A stretch of DNA of 64,000 nt, from the NCBI RefSeq assembly GCF_014650715.1, contig NZ_BMVM01000011.1, positions 62,001 through 126,000 on the forward strand, read 5' to 3'. Position 1 is the stretch's first letter. Every line of letters begins with the position of its first letter. A program made the position numbers and the translations under genes. The notes beneath the pieces were generated by a model. It did no database searches, had not been told where the DNA came from, and was given only the letters and a program-made list of their open reading frames with translations. Of this stretch, positions 44,705 through 52,933 are shown in pieces. This DNA comes from Streptomyces bluensis (GTDB lineage: Bacteria; Actinomycetota; Actinomycetes; Streptomycetales; Streptomycetaceae).

Positions 44705-44860
44705 GCGGCCGCGGGCGGCGGCGCGGTGTGGCGTCCGCGTAGCGGGGGGTGACGAACAGGCGAGTTTGCGGGCGAAGCGGCTCGGGGTGTTTGAGTCAGC
44801 CGTGGCAGGGCGACCCGTGTGAGCCCAGGGTCCCCTACACCGTCCGGGACGGAGCGCACC

Positions 44861-45859
44861 ATGACCCGCTACGCCGTGGTGATCCCGACCCTCGTCCGCG
44901 ACACGCTCGCCGACTGTCTCGCCGCGCTCGCCGCCGCGACCGGACCGGCGCCCGCCGAGATCGTGCTCGTCGACGACCGGGCGGGGGCCGTCCCCGGGCC
45001 GCTGGAGCACCCGTTGAGCGTGCTCGGGGACCTTCGGGACCGTACGACGGTGGTGAGCGGCGGCGGCCACGGACCGGCCGCCGCACGGAACTCCGCGCTG
45101 CGGCGGGTCACATCGCCGTGGGTGGTCTTCCTCCATGACGACGTACAGGTCGGACCGCACTGGTGCGAGCAGGTGGCCGCGGACCTGGGCGAGGCGTCGC
45201 CCGAGACCGCCGGGGTGCAGGGCGTGATCACCGTACCGTTGCCCGCGGAGCGCCGCCCCACCCAGGGGGAGAGGACCACGGCGGGGCCGGCCCGGGCACG
45301 GTGGAGCACCGCCGACATGGCGTACCGCACGGACGTCCTCAAGCAGGTCGGCGGCTTCGACGAGCGCTTCCGGCGGGCCCACCGCGAGGACACCGACCTG
45401 GCGCTTCGTGTCCTGGACGCCGGATGGCGTGTCCGCCGCGGCCGGCGGAGCACCCGCCACCCCGTGCGGCCCACCGGCCGGTGGGTGTCGGTGCGGGCTC
45501 AGCGAGGCAACGCCGACGACGCGTTGATGCTGCGGCTGCACGGGCCGGGCTGGCGGGCCAGGGCCGCGGTGCCGCGCGGCCGGGTACGGCGGCACCTGGC
45601 GATCACCACGGCGGGAGTTGCCGCGTGCGTGCTCGCGGCGACCGGGCGCGGGGCGGCTGCCGCGGTGGCCGCGGGGGGCTGGGCCGTGGGGACCGGGGAG
45701 TTCGCCTGGGCCCGTGTCGCGCCGGGGCCGCGGACGCGGTACGAGGTCACTACGGGGCTTGTCACGAGTGTTGTCATTCCGCCTGTCGCCAGCTGGTACT
45801 GGCTTACTGGGTTGTGGCGTTATCGGGGGGCCCTGCCGTGGCGGGAGGGTCGTCGTTGA
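44861..45859 (+). CDS. Membrane-associated glycosyltransferase family 2
   Basis: 332 aa. GT-A fold with the start YAVVIPTLVRDTLADCLAAL, the DXD-like LVDDRAG, and VVFLHDDV; the base is in the GGFDERFRRAHREDTDLALR motif typical of GT2. The C-terminal 100 residues hold two to three membrane helices. ATG at 44861 follows GGGACGGAG. Transfers a sugar from a nucleotide donor, probably to a lipid or wall glycan; the acceptor is unknown. Confidence 0.85.
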   Translation: MTRYAVVIPTLVRDTLADCLAALAAATGPAPAEIVLVDDRAGAVPGPLEHPLSVLGDLRDRTTVVSGGGHGPAAARNSALRRVTSPWVVFLHDDVQVGPHWCEQVAADLGEASPETAGVQGVITVPLPAERRPTQGERTTAGPARARWSTADMAYRTDVLKQVGGFDERFRRAHREDTDLALRVLDAGWRVRRGRRSTRHPVRPTGRWVSVRAQRGNADDALMLRLHGPGWRARAAVPRGRVRRHLAITTAGVAACVLAATGRGAAAAVAAGGWAVGTGEFAWARVAPGPRTRYEVTTGLVTSVVIPPVASWYWLTGLWRYRGALPWREGRR

Positions 45860-45888
45860 TCGCGTGGACGCCGTAGGTGGTTCGGTTG

Positions 45889-45990
45889 TATGGCGGCTGC
45901 GGGTGTGTCGTGGCTGGTCGCGCCCACGCGGCGGAGCCGCACAGTGTCACAGCCCCGTGCCCCTGAAAGGCCGCTGCGCGGCCCCCGCGT
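45889..45990. repeat. Dispersed Streptomyces intergenic repeat, copy 2
   Basis: GTATGGCGGCTGCGGGTGT and TGGCTGGTCGCGCCCACG resemble the element at 28911-28970. It is between the GT2 gene and the antiporter gene, which converge. It ends in a run (AAAGGCCGCTGCGCGGCCCC) that can pair as a hairpin and may serve as terminator. Confidence 0.55.
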
Positions 45991-46039
45991 CACCTCGCCC
46001 CATCTGCCGCCCAGTGCCGTCGGCCGCGCCGCCGGCCGT

Positions 46040-47290
46040 TCACTTGCGGCCCACCGCGTCCTGGCCGTCGAGAGCCTCGTGCGCGGCCTCCGCAGGCGCT
46101 GTGGTGCCCTCGGCCGCCGGGTGCGCCGGCCGGCGGAGGCGGGCGGTGAGGTGCAGGGCGACGGGCTCGGTCCAGCGGGCGGTGAGCGGGCCGAGGATCA
46201 CCAGGATCAGGACGTACGCCGTGGCCAGCGGGCCGAGGGACGGCTCGATGCCCGCCGTGACGGCGAGCCCGGCGATGACGATGGAGAACTCGCCGCGGGC
46301 CACCAGGGTGCCGCCCGCCCGCCACCGTCCCTTGACCGAGATCCCGGCGCGGCGGGCGGCCCAGTAGCCGGTGGCGATCTTCGTGGCCGCAGTGACCAGG
46401 GCCAGGGCGAGCGCCGGCAGCAGCACGGGCGGGATGCTCGCGGGGTCGGTGTGCAGTCCGAAGAAGACGAAGAACACGGCGGCGAACAGGTCCCGCAGCG
46501 GGGCCAGCAGGCTGTGCGCACCCTCGGCGACCTCCTGCGACAGGGCGATGCCGACCAGGAACGCGCCCACGGCCGCGGACACCTGGAGCTGCTGGGCGAT
46601 CCCGGCGACCAGCAGGGTCAGCCCGAGGACGACCAGCAGCAGCTTCTCGGGGTCGTCGCTGGAGACGAAGCGCGAGATGTGCCGCCCGAAACGCACCGCG
46701 ACCAGCAGGACGAGCCCGGCCACACCGAGGGCGATGGCCAGGGTGAGGCTGCCCGCCGCCAGACCCGCCCCGGCCAGCAGCGCCGTGACGATCGGGAGGT
46801 AGACGGCCATCGAGAGGTCCTCCAGGACCAGGATGCTCAGTACCACCGGGGTCTCCCGGTTGCCGAGTCGCCCCAGGTCGCCCAGCACCTTGGCGATGAC
46901 ACCGGAGGACGAGATCCAGGTGACGCCGGCCAGCACGACCGCGGCGACCGGACCCCACCCGAGGAGCAGCGCCATGGCGGCGCCCGGCAGCGCGTTGAGC
47001 GCGGCGTCGACGAGCCCGGCCGGGTACTGGGTCTTGAGGTTGGAGAGGAGGTCGCTGGCCGTGTACTCCAGGCCCAGCATGAGCAGCAGCAGGATCACGC
47101 CGATCTCGGCGCCGATCGCCACGAACTCCTCACTGGTGCCCAGCGGCAGCAGCCCGCCCTCCCCGAAGGCGAGACCGGCCAGCAGGTACAGCGGGATCGG
47201 CGACAGCTGGAAGCGCCCGGCGAACCGGCCGAGCAGCCCCAGACCCAGGATGATCGCGCCGAACTCGATCAGGAAGACCGCGGAGTGCAT
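46040..47290 (-). CDS. CPA2-type cation/proton antiporter (KefB-like)
   Basis: 416 aa integral membrane protein with about 12 spans. The sodium/hydrogen exchanger motifs GLEYTASDLLSNLKTQ and the SSSGVIAKVLGDLGRL segment are seen. There is no C-terminal TrkA domain; instead the regulatory subunit is the separate upstream gene, three bases away. Probably exports K+ (or another monovalent cation) in exchange for H+ and helps control pH or osmotic balance. Confidence 0.88.
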   Translation of the reverse strand: MHSAVFLIEFGAIILGLGLLGRFAGRFQLSPIPLYLLAGLAFGEGGLLPLGTSEEFVAIGAEIGVILLLLMLGLEYTASDLLSNLKTQYPAGLVDAALNALPGAAMALLLGWGPVAAVVLAGVTWISSSGVIAKVLGDLGRLGNRETPVVLSILVLEDLSMAVYLPIVTALLAGAGLAAGSLTLAIALGVAGLVLLVAVRFGRHISRFVSSDDPEKLLLVVLGLTLLVAGIAQQLQVSAAVGAFLVGIALSQEVAEGAHSLLAPLRDLFAAVFFVFFGLHTDPASIPPVLLPALALALVTAATKIATGYWAARRAGISVKGRWRAGGTLVARGEFSIVIAGLAVTAGIEPSLGPLATAYVLILVILGPLTARWTEPVALHLTARLRRPAHPAAEGTTAPAEAAHEALDGQDAVGRK

Positions 47291-47293
47291 CGT

Positions 47294-47779
47294 TCACTCC
47301 CGCCCGAGTATCGCCGCGGCCGTCTCCACACCCTCGCGGGTGCCGATCAGGATCAGCGTGTCGCCGCCCGCCAGCCGGAAGTCCGGCGTGGGGGAGGGAA
47401 TGGCCTCGGCGCGGCGCAGCACGGCCACGATCGAGGCGCCGGTCTCGGTACGCATCCGGGTGTCGCCGAGGACGCGGCCGTTCCAGTACGAGGTGGAGGA
47501 CAGTTCGACGCGCTCCGCCACCAGGCCCAGCTCGGTCGTGGACAGCAGGTTCGGGCTGTGGTGGTCCGGCAGCAGCGCGTCCACCAGCGCCGCCGACTCG
47601 CCCGTGGTCAGCCGCAGGGACAGCGCGCACGCGTCCGGATCGTCCTCGCGGTACGCGCTCACCGTCCTCGTCCCGTCCCGGTGCGCCACGACCGACAGCC
47701 GGCGGTGCTCCCGTGTCGTCAGGTCGTAACGGACCCCGATCCCCGGCAAGGGTGTACTGCTCAGGCGTGGCGTACCCAC
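47294..47779 (-). CDS. Antiporter regulatory subunit with TrkA-C (RCK-C) domain
   Basis: 161 aa. N-terminal small domain, then TrkA_C (SYWNGRVLGDTRMRTETGAS, FRLAGGDTLILIGTREGVE) that binds small ligands and gates antiporters. GTG at 47779 follows GGAGGAC at good spacing, which decides the start over the longer frame. Stop and the antiporter ATG are three bases apart, so this is a two-gene operon, as in KhtT/KhtU-type systems. Confidence 0.85.
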   Translation of the reverse strand: MGTPRLSSTPLPGIGVRYDLTTREHRRLSVVAHRDGTRTVSAYREDDPDACALSLRLTTGESAALVDALLPDHHSPNLLSTTELGLVAERVELSSTSYWNGRVLGDTRMRTETGASIVAVLRRAEAIPSPTPDFRLAGGDTLILIGTREGVETAAAILGRE

Positions 47780-48107
47780 GACCGTCCTCCAGTCTGGATC
47801 GTCGGCGTCTCGGCGACGCCGGTAGGGACAACCGGAGGGCGGGCCCACCATCCGGGCGGCACACAGAACCGGTGACAGCCCTGTCGGCCGGTCGGCGGCA
47901 CTCTCCACGGAACGACCGCGGACCCTCCGTGGCAGTCCTTCCGGGCCGCCCGTGCACTACACCCTAACCGGGGTCAAGTGCGCAGGCGGGGGCGCCCCCG
48001 GTGAGTGAGATGGGACAATCCGCTTCCCGGAGGAGCGGGTTGCGGCCGCAGGGCGGTCCGCGGTGCCACCGCGGGGCGACGTGGCGGTGAGGGAAGGGAG
48101 CGTGGCC
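47780..48107. other. Divergent promoter region, antiporter operon and membrane-protein gene
   Basis: 328 bases without a gene. Near the regulatory subunit it has a 7-bp dyad CGGCGTC/GACGCCG (47803-47821) and CCGCGG palindromes further right. No known operator recognised. Confidence 0.5.
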
Positions 48108-48548
48108 GTGGTCGAGTGGGTCCGGATCGGCAGCGGGGGACGGGCTGTTCCCGAGCCGGTCGCCACACCGTTCGTCTGGTCGGGGGCCTTCGGCGGTGCC
48201 GTGGTCTTGATGGCGGTCTTCACCCTGCTCGGTGGTGTCGGCCGCCCCACACCCGCCCTGGTGGCGCTGTCCCTGCTGGCCGCGCTCCTCGGAGTGTGGG
48301 CGCGGTTCGTCGCCGCGCCCGGAACGGCCGTGCTGTGCTGGCTGTTCCTCAACGGCTTCGGCATACCGCCCGCGGGCACGCTCAGCTGGGCCGGTGAGCG
48401 CGACGCGTTCTGGCTCGGCTGCCTGTTCACCGCGGCCCTCACGGGCACGGCCGTCGCCCGCGTCGTCAACGCCCGCGCCGCGTACCGCCGCATCACCCCG
48501 CAGCAGGGCCCGGCGTATGGGCCGCCAACCGACGGCGACCTGTTCTGA
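48108..48548 (+). CDS. Small membrane protein of unknown function
   Basis: 146 aa from a GTG at 48108 behind GGGAG; earlier in-frame GTGs (48063, 48102) are less well placed. Four predicted hydrophobic helices (GAFGGAVVLMAVFTLLGG; LVALSLLAALLGVWARF; VLCWLFLNGF; WLGCLFTAALTGTAVARVV), with a short polar tail. The spacing resembles the four-helix membrane module in sensor kinases, but there is no kinase part. Function unknown. It converges on the xylose-type binding gene with a hairpin between. Confidence 0.7.
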   Translation: MVEWVRIGSGGRAVPEPVATPFVWSGAFGGAVVLMAVFTLLGGVGRPTPALVALSLLAALLGVWARFVAAPGTAVLCWLFLNGFGIPPAGTLSWAGERDAFWLGCLFTAALTGTAVARVVNARAAYRRITPQQGPAYGPPTDGDLF

Positions 48549-48596
48549 CGGGCCGTTCGCGAGGACGACCCCGGGCGTGCCCGGCGGCGCGCACAC

Positions 48597-48618
48597 GGGC
48601 GGGCCGTGCGGCCCGCCC
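48597..48618. terminator. Bidirectional hairpin between convergent genes
   Basis: GGGCGGGCC and GGCCCGCCC form a perfect 9-bp stem with a four-base loop, between stops at 48548 and 48627. Confidence 0.75.
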
Positions 48619-48626
48619 GCTCCACG

Positions 48627-49763
48627 CTACTTCAGGCCGATCTCCTGGCAGGCGGCCTCGTACTTCGGAGTGCAGATGTCCTCGACGGTGTAGACGTCGT
48701 CCCGGATCACGGTCTCCTTGATGTTGTCCTTCGTGAGGGCGACCACCGGCACCAGCATCGACGGGATGTCCTCCTGCGTCGGGCTGTCGACCCTGTCGCG
48801 GGCCAGTGCGTCGAACTCGATCGTGCGGCCCTGGACCTTGGCCACCGCTATCTCCGCGGCGTTGTTCGCCTCCAGCAGGAACGACTTGTACACACTCATG
48901 TACTGCTCGCCCGAGATGACCCGCTGCACCGCGTCCAGATTCGCGTCCTGCCCGGTCACCGGAGGAACCTTGTTGACGCCGGCCTCCTTCAGCGCGTCGA
49001 TGGCGGCGCCCGCCAGGCCGTCGCTAGCGGTGTAGACGGCGGCGATGTTGCCGAGCCCGATGGACTTGATCGCCTTCTCCGTGTTCGCCTTGGCGACCGC
49101 GGGCGACCATTCCTTGGTGTAGTAGGACTCGGCGATGACCACGCTGCTCTGCAACTGCTTGAGCGCGCCCTGCTTGACCAGCTCCGTGTTCGGGTCGCCG
49201 ACCGAGCCGTTGATCATGACGACCTTGCTGGTCCTGGCCTTGTCGCCGAGCGCCTCCACGACGGCGCGGCCCTGCACCTCCCCGACCAGCGCGTTGTCGT
49301 GCGAGACGTAGGCGTCGATCGGGCCCTCGGCGAGCCGGTCGTAGGCGATGACGGGGATGCCCGCGTCCTTGGCCTTCTGGACGTCGGGGGCTATGGCCTT
49401 GGCGTCCAGCGCGTCCACGACGATGACGTCCACCTCGGCGGAGATCATCTCCGCGAACTGTCTGCTCTGCTTGGCCTTGCTCGCATCGGCGTTGGCGTAG
49501 AGGACCTTGCCCTTGTCGTTGGTCAGGTCAGCGACCCGCTTCTTGATGAGGGGATAGTCGAACTTCTCAAAGCGAGCCGTGTCCTTGTCGGGCAGGAGGA
49601 GACCCACTGTGATGTCGTCGCCCTTCCTCGGGGACGCGGCGTCGCTGCTGCCGCCGATTCCGTCGACGACACCGCACGCGGTGAGGGAAAGGGCCGCGCT
49701 CGACGCGGCGAGGGCAAGGGCGAAACGACGCACAGCGATCCTACGGGTGGTATCAGCGTTCAC
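48627..49763 (-). CDS. Orphan xylose/ribose-type substrate-binding lipoprotein (XylF-like)
   Basis: 378 aa. Tat/Sec-type lipoprotein signal (RRFALALAASSAALSLTAC) then a type-1 periplasmic binding fold (ITVGLLLPDKDTARFEKFDYPLIK, DVIVVDALDAKAIAP, GQDANLDAVQRVISGEQYMSV). I chose the GTG at 49763, behind GGAAGG. Unlike the usual xylFGH arrangement, no ATPase or permease is adjacent, so it may serve a remote transporter or a sensing role. Confidence 0.88.
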   Translation of the reverse strand: MNADTTRRIAVRRFALALAASSAALSLTACGVVDGIGGSSDAASPRKGDDITVGLLLPDKDTARFEKFDYPLIKKRVADLTNDKGKVLYANADASKAKQSRQFAEMISAEVDVIVVDALDAKAIAPDVQKAKDAGIPVIAYDRLAEGPIDAYVSHDNALVGEVQGRAVVEALGDKARTSKVVMINGSVGDPNTELVKQGALKQLQSSVVIAESYYTKEWSPAVAKANTEKAIKSIGLGNIAAVYTASDGLAGAAIDALKEAGVNKVPPVTGQDANLDAVQRVISGEQYMSVYKSFLLEANNAAEIAVAKVQGRTIEFDALARDRVDSPTQEDIPSMLVPVVALTKDNIKETVIRDDVYTVEDICTPKYEAACQEIGLK

Positions 49764-50243
49764 ATCAGGTGCCTTCCGGGGGAAAGAGAGCATCCTGGCA
49801 ACCAGGTGACTGCACAGCCAACGCGGCCAGGGCACGAGGCGTCAAGCGGCGCTGGTGAACGGGACGGGCACAGGATCTTTACGGAACCCCCCGAGGTTGG
49901 CGTGACAGGTGTTTAGGGCGCGTTCGGACGGAATCTCCCCAGGTGGGAGGGGGTTGAGCGAAGTGTCCGGCATACAGATGCCCGGCGGCGCGGCCTCCGG
50001 ACGCCCCTGCTGTACGGTGTCGGCGGCCCGCGCGCCGGTCACACCGCACGCCGCTGCCCGACGGCGTCGTGTGGCTGATCGATGAAGGGTTCCGGCGGCG
50101 CGCCTGCGGCAAGGGGAATCGCCGACGTGGAAAGGACTCCGATCCGGACCGGAGCGGTGTCTGATGGAGGCGAACCGCCGCACCTCGTCGAACCGCCGTA
50201 CCCCGTCGAACCGCCGTACCCGATGCCTCTGCCTGGAGTCGCC
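49764..50243. other. Divergent region between XylF-like and GPP34 genes
   Basis: 480 bases with no supported gene. It contains an 18-bp tandem array at 50171-50224 just before the GPP34 start and a TTGACG hexamer (minus strand, near 49840) that might belong to the binding-protein promoter. Confidence 0.5.
50171..50224. repeat. Three 18-bp tandem repeats upstream of the GPP34 gene
   Basis: Three copies of CGAACCGCCGTACCCCGT with small changes. The unit is six codons long and would encode VEPPYP-like repeats if the frame beginning at 50082 were read, but the gene is better started at 50244. Confidence 0.75.
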
Positions 50244-50849
50244 ATGAGCACACCGCGGGACCTGTTGATCACCGCCCTGGAGGTCGCACCGGACCGTCCG
50301 GTGGAGCAGGGCGATCTCTCGCTGGCCCTCGCGGGAGCCGAACTGTGCGACCTCGTCAGCGCGGAGGTGGTCGCTGTGGACGGCGACCGCATCGTGCCCG
50401 GCCTGGTCACCGCCATGGACGACCGGCTGTTGGACGCGGCGGCGTCGTCGCTCGACCGGGAGGCGCCGTACGAGTCCGTCGAGGACTGGCTGTGGCGCCG
50501 GGGCCGTGGCCTGTACGCGGCCTATCTCGCCGACCTGGAGGCGGAAGGTCAGGTCACCAGGCAGCGCAACCGGTGGCTGCCGCTCCGGACCGGCCGCAGG
50601 ACACTGGCCGACTCACCCGCCCGCCGACACGCGGCCGAGCGCCGGTTCTCGGGCGACCCCGTCCTCGCCGCCCTCGCGGCCGCTGTGGGGATCGGGCCGG
50701 AACCGGCCGAGGACCTGGCGGATCTCGTCGACGACGCGGTGCTGACCGTACTGGCCGCGGTCAATGACGCGGTGATGGAACTGGAAGCGGTACGGCAACG
50801 GCGAAAGATCGAGGACGCGGCCTTCGACAACGTCTGGCGGGGCCCCTGA
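50244..50849 (+). CDS. GPP34 (GOLPH3-like) family protein
   Basis: 201 aa, alpha-helical, with the family opening TPRDLLITALE and the hydrophobic core PYESVEDWLWRRGRGLYAAY. Eukaryotic GOLPH3/Vps74 bind phosphatidylinositol 4-phosphate; bacterial members are common in actinobacteria but of unknown role. ATG at 50244 with GGAG eight bases earlier. Cytosolic; may associate with membrane lipids. It converges on the idonate-type dehydrogenase operon. Confidence 0.85.
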   Translation: MSTPRDLLITALEVAPDRPVEQGDLSLALAGAELCDLVSAEVVAVDGDRIVPGLVTAMDDRLLDAAASSLDREAPYESVEDWLWRRGRGLYAAYLADLEAEGQVTRQRNRWLPLRTGRRTLADSPARRHAAERRFSGDPVLAALAAAVGIGPEPAEDLADLVDDAVLTVLAAVNDAVMELEAVRQRRKIEDAAFDNVWRGP

Positions 50850-50914
50850 CACCAACCTCCGCCCGCGCACGGCATCTTGGGCACTCCTCCGGTCCGTACC
50901 TGGCCAGTCCCCGG

Positions 50915-51982
50915 TCAGTTCCCCGGATCACCCTGGTCACTCCGGTCACCCCCGGTCAGGTCCAGCAGCACCTTGGAGGCGACCGTGCGGTCCCGGGCCA
51001 TGTCGAACGCGGCGACGGACTGCTCCAGCGGGAAGGTGTGGGTGACGGTCGGCTCCACGGGCAGCCCCTGAGCCAGCAGCGACAGGGCCTCGTCGAACTC
51101 GGTGTCGAAACGGAAGGCTCCGCGCAGGTCGAGTTCGCGGGTGACCGCGACATTGCCCAGCAGGGGGACCTCGCCGGGCGGCAGCAGTCCCAGCAGGACG
51201 ACGGTGCCGCCGCGGCGTACCCGGTCCACGCAGGTCCGCAGCCCCGCCGGTGCCCCGGACGCCTCGACGGCGATGTCGAAGGAGGACGCCCAGACGGGAT
51301 CGTCGGACCGGTCCGCGCGTGCCGTGGCGGTGGCGCCCATCTCGGTGGCGATCCGCAACGGCTCGTCGAAGAGGTCGCTGACGACGATCTCCGCGGCGCC
51401 GTGGTGCCGGAGTGCCGCCACGACGAGGCAGCCGATCGGACCGGCGCCGGTGACCAGGACCCGCTTGCCGCTCACCTGGCCCGCCCGGCGCACCGCGTGC
51501 AGGGCCACCGACAGCGGTTCGGCGAGCACGGCGCGGCGCAGGCTCAACCCGGGCGGCAGGGGGCGGATCTGGTCGGCGGGGACGCTGATCAGCCGGGCGA
51601 ATCCACCCTGAACGTGCGGGGTGTGGGCGGCGCTGCCCAGGTAGCGGGTATGGGCGCAGATGTTGCGCCTGCCGTCGGCGCACTCCTGGCAGGTGCCGCA
51701 GGGCGTGGCGGGATGGACCGCCACGGGGGTGCCGACGGCCGGGCCGTCCGGTCCGTCGGTGCCGGGCCCGAGGGCGGCGACGTGGCCGACCACCTCGTGG
51801 CCGAGCACCATGGGTTCCCGCAGGGCGAAGTCCCCGACCCGCCCGTGGTGGTAGTAGTGCAGGTCGGATCCGCAGATCCCGCCGAGCGCGACGGTGACCG
51901 CGATCTCGCCCGGTCCGGGAACGACGGGCGGTCGCTCGTCGACCCGCAGATCGCCGGCTCCGTGAACGACACACGCTCGCAT
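50915..51982 (-). CDS. Zinc-dependent medium-chain dehydrogenase (L-idonate 5-dehydrogenase-like)
   Basis: 355 aa. Catalytic zinc ligands in GGICGSD and GHEVVGHV, structural zinc in CGTCQECADGRRNIC, and the NAD(P) Rossmann motif VTGAGPIGCLVV. Closest in type to L-idonate 5-dehydrogenase/sorbitol dehydrogenases. ATG at 51982 follows AAGGAG. It lies just after the gluconate-5-dehydrogenase-like gene on the same strand, as in idonate utilisation operons where idonate is oxidised to 5-ketogluconate and then reduced to gluconate. Confidence 0.85.
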   Translation of the reverse strand: MRACVVHGAGDLRVDERPPVVPGPGEIAVTVALGGICGSDLHYYHHGRVGDFALREPMVLGHEVVGHVAALGPGTDGPDGPAVGTPVAVHPATPCGTCQECADGRRNICAHTRYLGSAAHTPHVQGGFARLISVPADQIRPLPPGLSLRRAVLAEPLSVALHAVRRAGQVSGKRVLVTGAGPIGCLVVAALRHHGAAEIVVSDLFDEPLRIATEMGATATARADRSDDPVWASSFDIAVEASGAPAGLRTCVDRVRRGGTVVLLGLLPPGEVPLLGNVAVTRELDLRGAFRFDTEFDEALSLLAQGLPVEPTVTHTFPLEQSVAAFDMARDRTVASKVLLDLTGGDRSDQGDPGN

Positions 51983-52011
51983 GGGGAAGGCTCCTTGAGG
52001 GGCAGGGAGGG

Positions 52012-52794
52012 TCACAGGACGGAGAGCATGCCGCCGTCGACGTACAGCACCTGGCCGCCCACGAAGTCGGAGGCCGGCGAGGAGAGGAAGAGCAGGGCAC
52101 CGACGAGGTCCTCGACGTCGCCCCAGCGGCCGGCGGGCGTCCGCTTGCGGACCCAGGCGCTGAACTCCTCGTCCGCGACGAGGGCGGACGTCAGCTCGGT
52201 GTCGAAGTAGCCGGGGCCGATGCCGTTGACCTGGATGCCGTACGGGCCGAGGTCGGCGCACATGCCCTTGGTGAGCATCTTCAGGCCGCCCTTGGTCGCC
52301 GAGTAGGGCGCGATACCCGGACGCACCGTCTCGCTCTGCACCGAGCAGATGTTGATGATCTTGCCGCGGCGCCGGGGCACCATGCGCCGGGCGACCTCAC
52401 GGCCGACGAGGAAGGCGCTGGTGAGGTTGGTGTCGAGCAGGCCGTGCCAGTCCTCGTCGGTGAAGTCGAGGATCGGGGCGCGTCGTTGGGCGCCGGTGTT
52501 GTTCACCAGGATGTCGATCGGCCCGGCCCGGTTCTCGATGCGGGCGACGGCGTCGGCGACGGCGGCGGAGTCGGTGACGTCGAACGCCTCCCCGAGGACG
52601 GCCTCACCGAACGTCTCGGCCAGCTGCTTGCGGGTTTCCTCCAAGGCGACGCTGTCACGGCCGTTGAGGACGACCGTGCAGCCGGCTTCGAGCAGGCCCT
52701 TGGCCAGCGCCCGGCCGATACCGCGGCTGGATCCGGTGACCAGGGCCACCTTGCCGGTGACGTCGAAGAGCGGGTGGCAGACGGGATGGCTCAC
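52012..52794 (-). CDS. SDR-family oxidoreductase (gluconate 5-dehydrogenase-like)
   Basis: 260 aa short-chain dehydrogenase. Cofactor motif TGSSRGIG, NNTG, catalytic Ser and YSATKGG with Tyr and Lys. The type matches gluconate 5-dehydrogenase (IdnO). I chose the GTG at 52794 behind AAAGGAAC; the ATG at 52815 is also in frame. First gene of the operon; upstream region carries IclR-type operator repeats, one 18 bases before the start. Confidence 0.85.
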   Translation of the reverse strand: MSHPVCHPLFDVTGKVALVTGSSRGIGRALAKGLLEAGCTVVLNGRDSVALEETRKQLAETFGEAVLGEAFDVTDSAAVADAVARIENRAGPIDILVNNTGAQRRAPILDFTDEDWHGLLDTNLTSAFLVGREVARRMVPRRRGKIINICSVQSETVRPGIAPYSATKGGLKMLTKGMCADLGPYGIQVNGIGPGYFDTELTSALVADEEFSAWVRKRTPAGRWGDVEDLVGALLFLSSPASDFVGGQVLYVDGGMLSVL

Positions 52795-52811
52795 GTGTGT
52801 CGTTCCTTTTT

Positions 52812-52921
52812 CCACTGAGTGGGAAACTTATCTGCTCAACGGAAAACATCGTCAACAGTGCGGGCAGGCGCTGTCAACCACTGAGTGGAAATCCTTTCCG
52901 TCCAGTGGTTGCGCTCAGTGG
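52812..52921. promoter_or_regulatory. Repeated IclR-type operators between SDR and IclR genes
   Basis: The palindrome CCACTGAGTGG occurs perfectly at 52812-52822 and 52878-52888, 66 bases apart (near six helical turns), and half-sites follow at 52902-52908 (CCAGTGG) and 52914-52921 (CTCAGTGG). The first overlaps the SDR leader and the last is 12 bases before the IclR start. This arrangement fits autoregulated control of both transcripts by the adjacent IclR protein. Confidence 0.75.
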
Positions 52922-52933
52922 TAATTTGCCGCT

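Noticed and set aside
45890..47875. A 661-codon open frame on the plus strand
   Set aside because: It lies antisense to the antiporter and its regulatory subunit, is full of Gln/Asp/Arg low complexity, and matches no family. High GC gives long antisense frames here.
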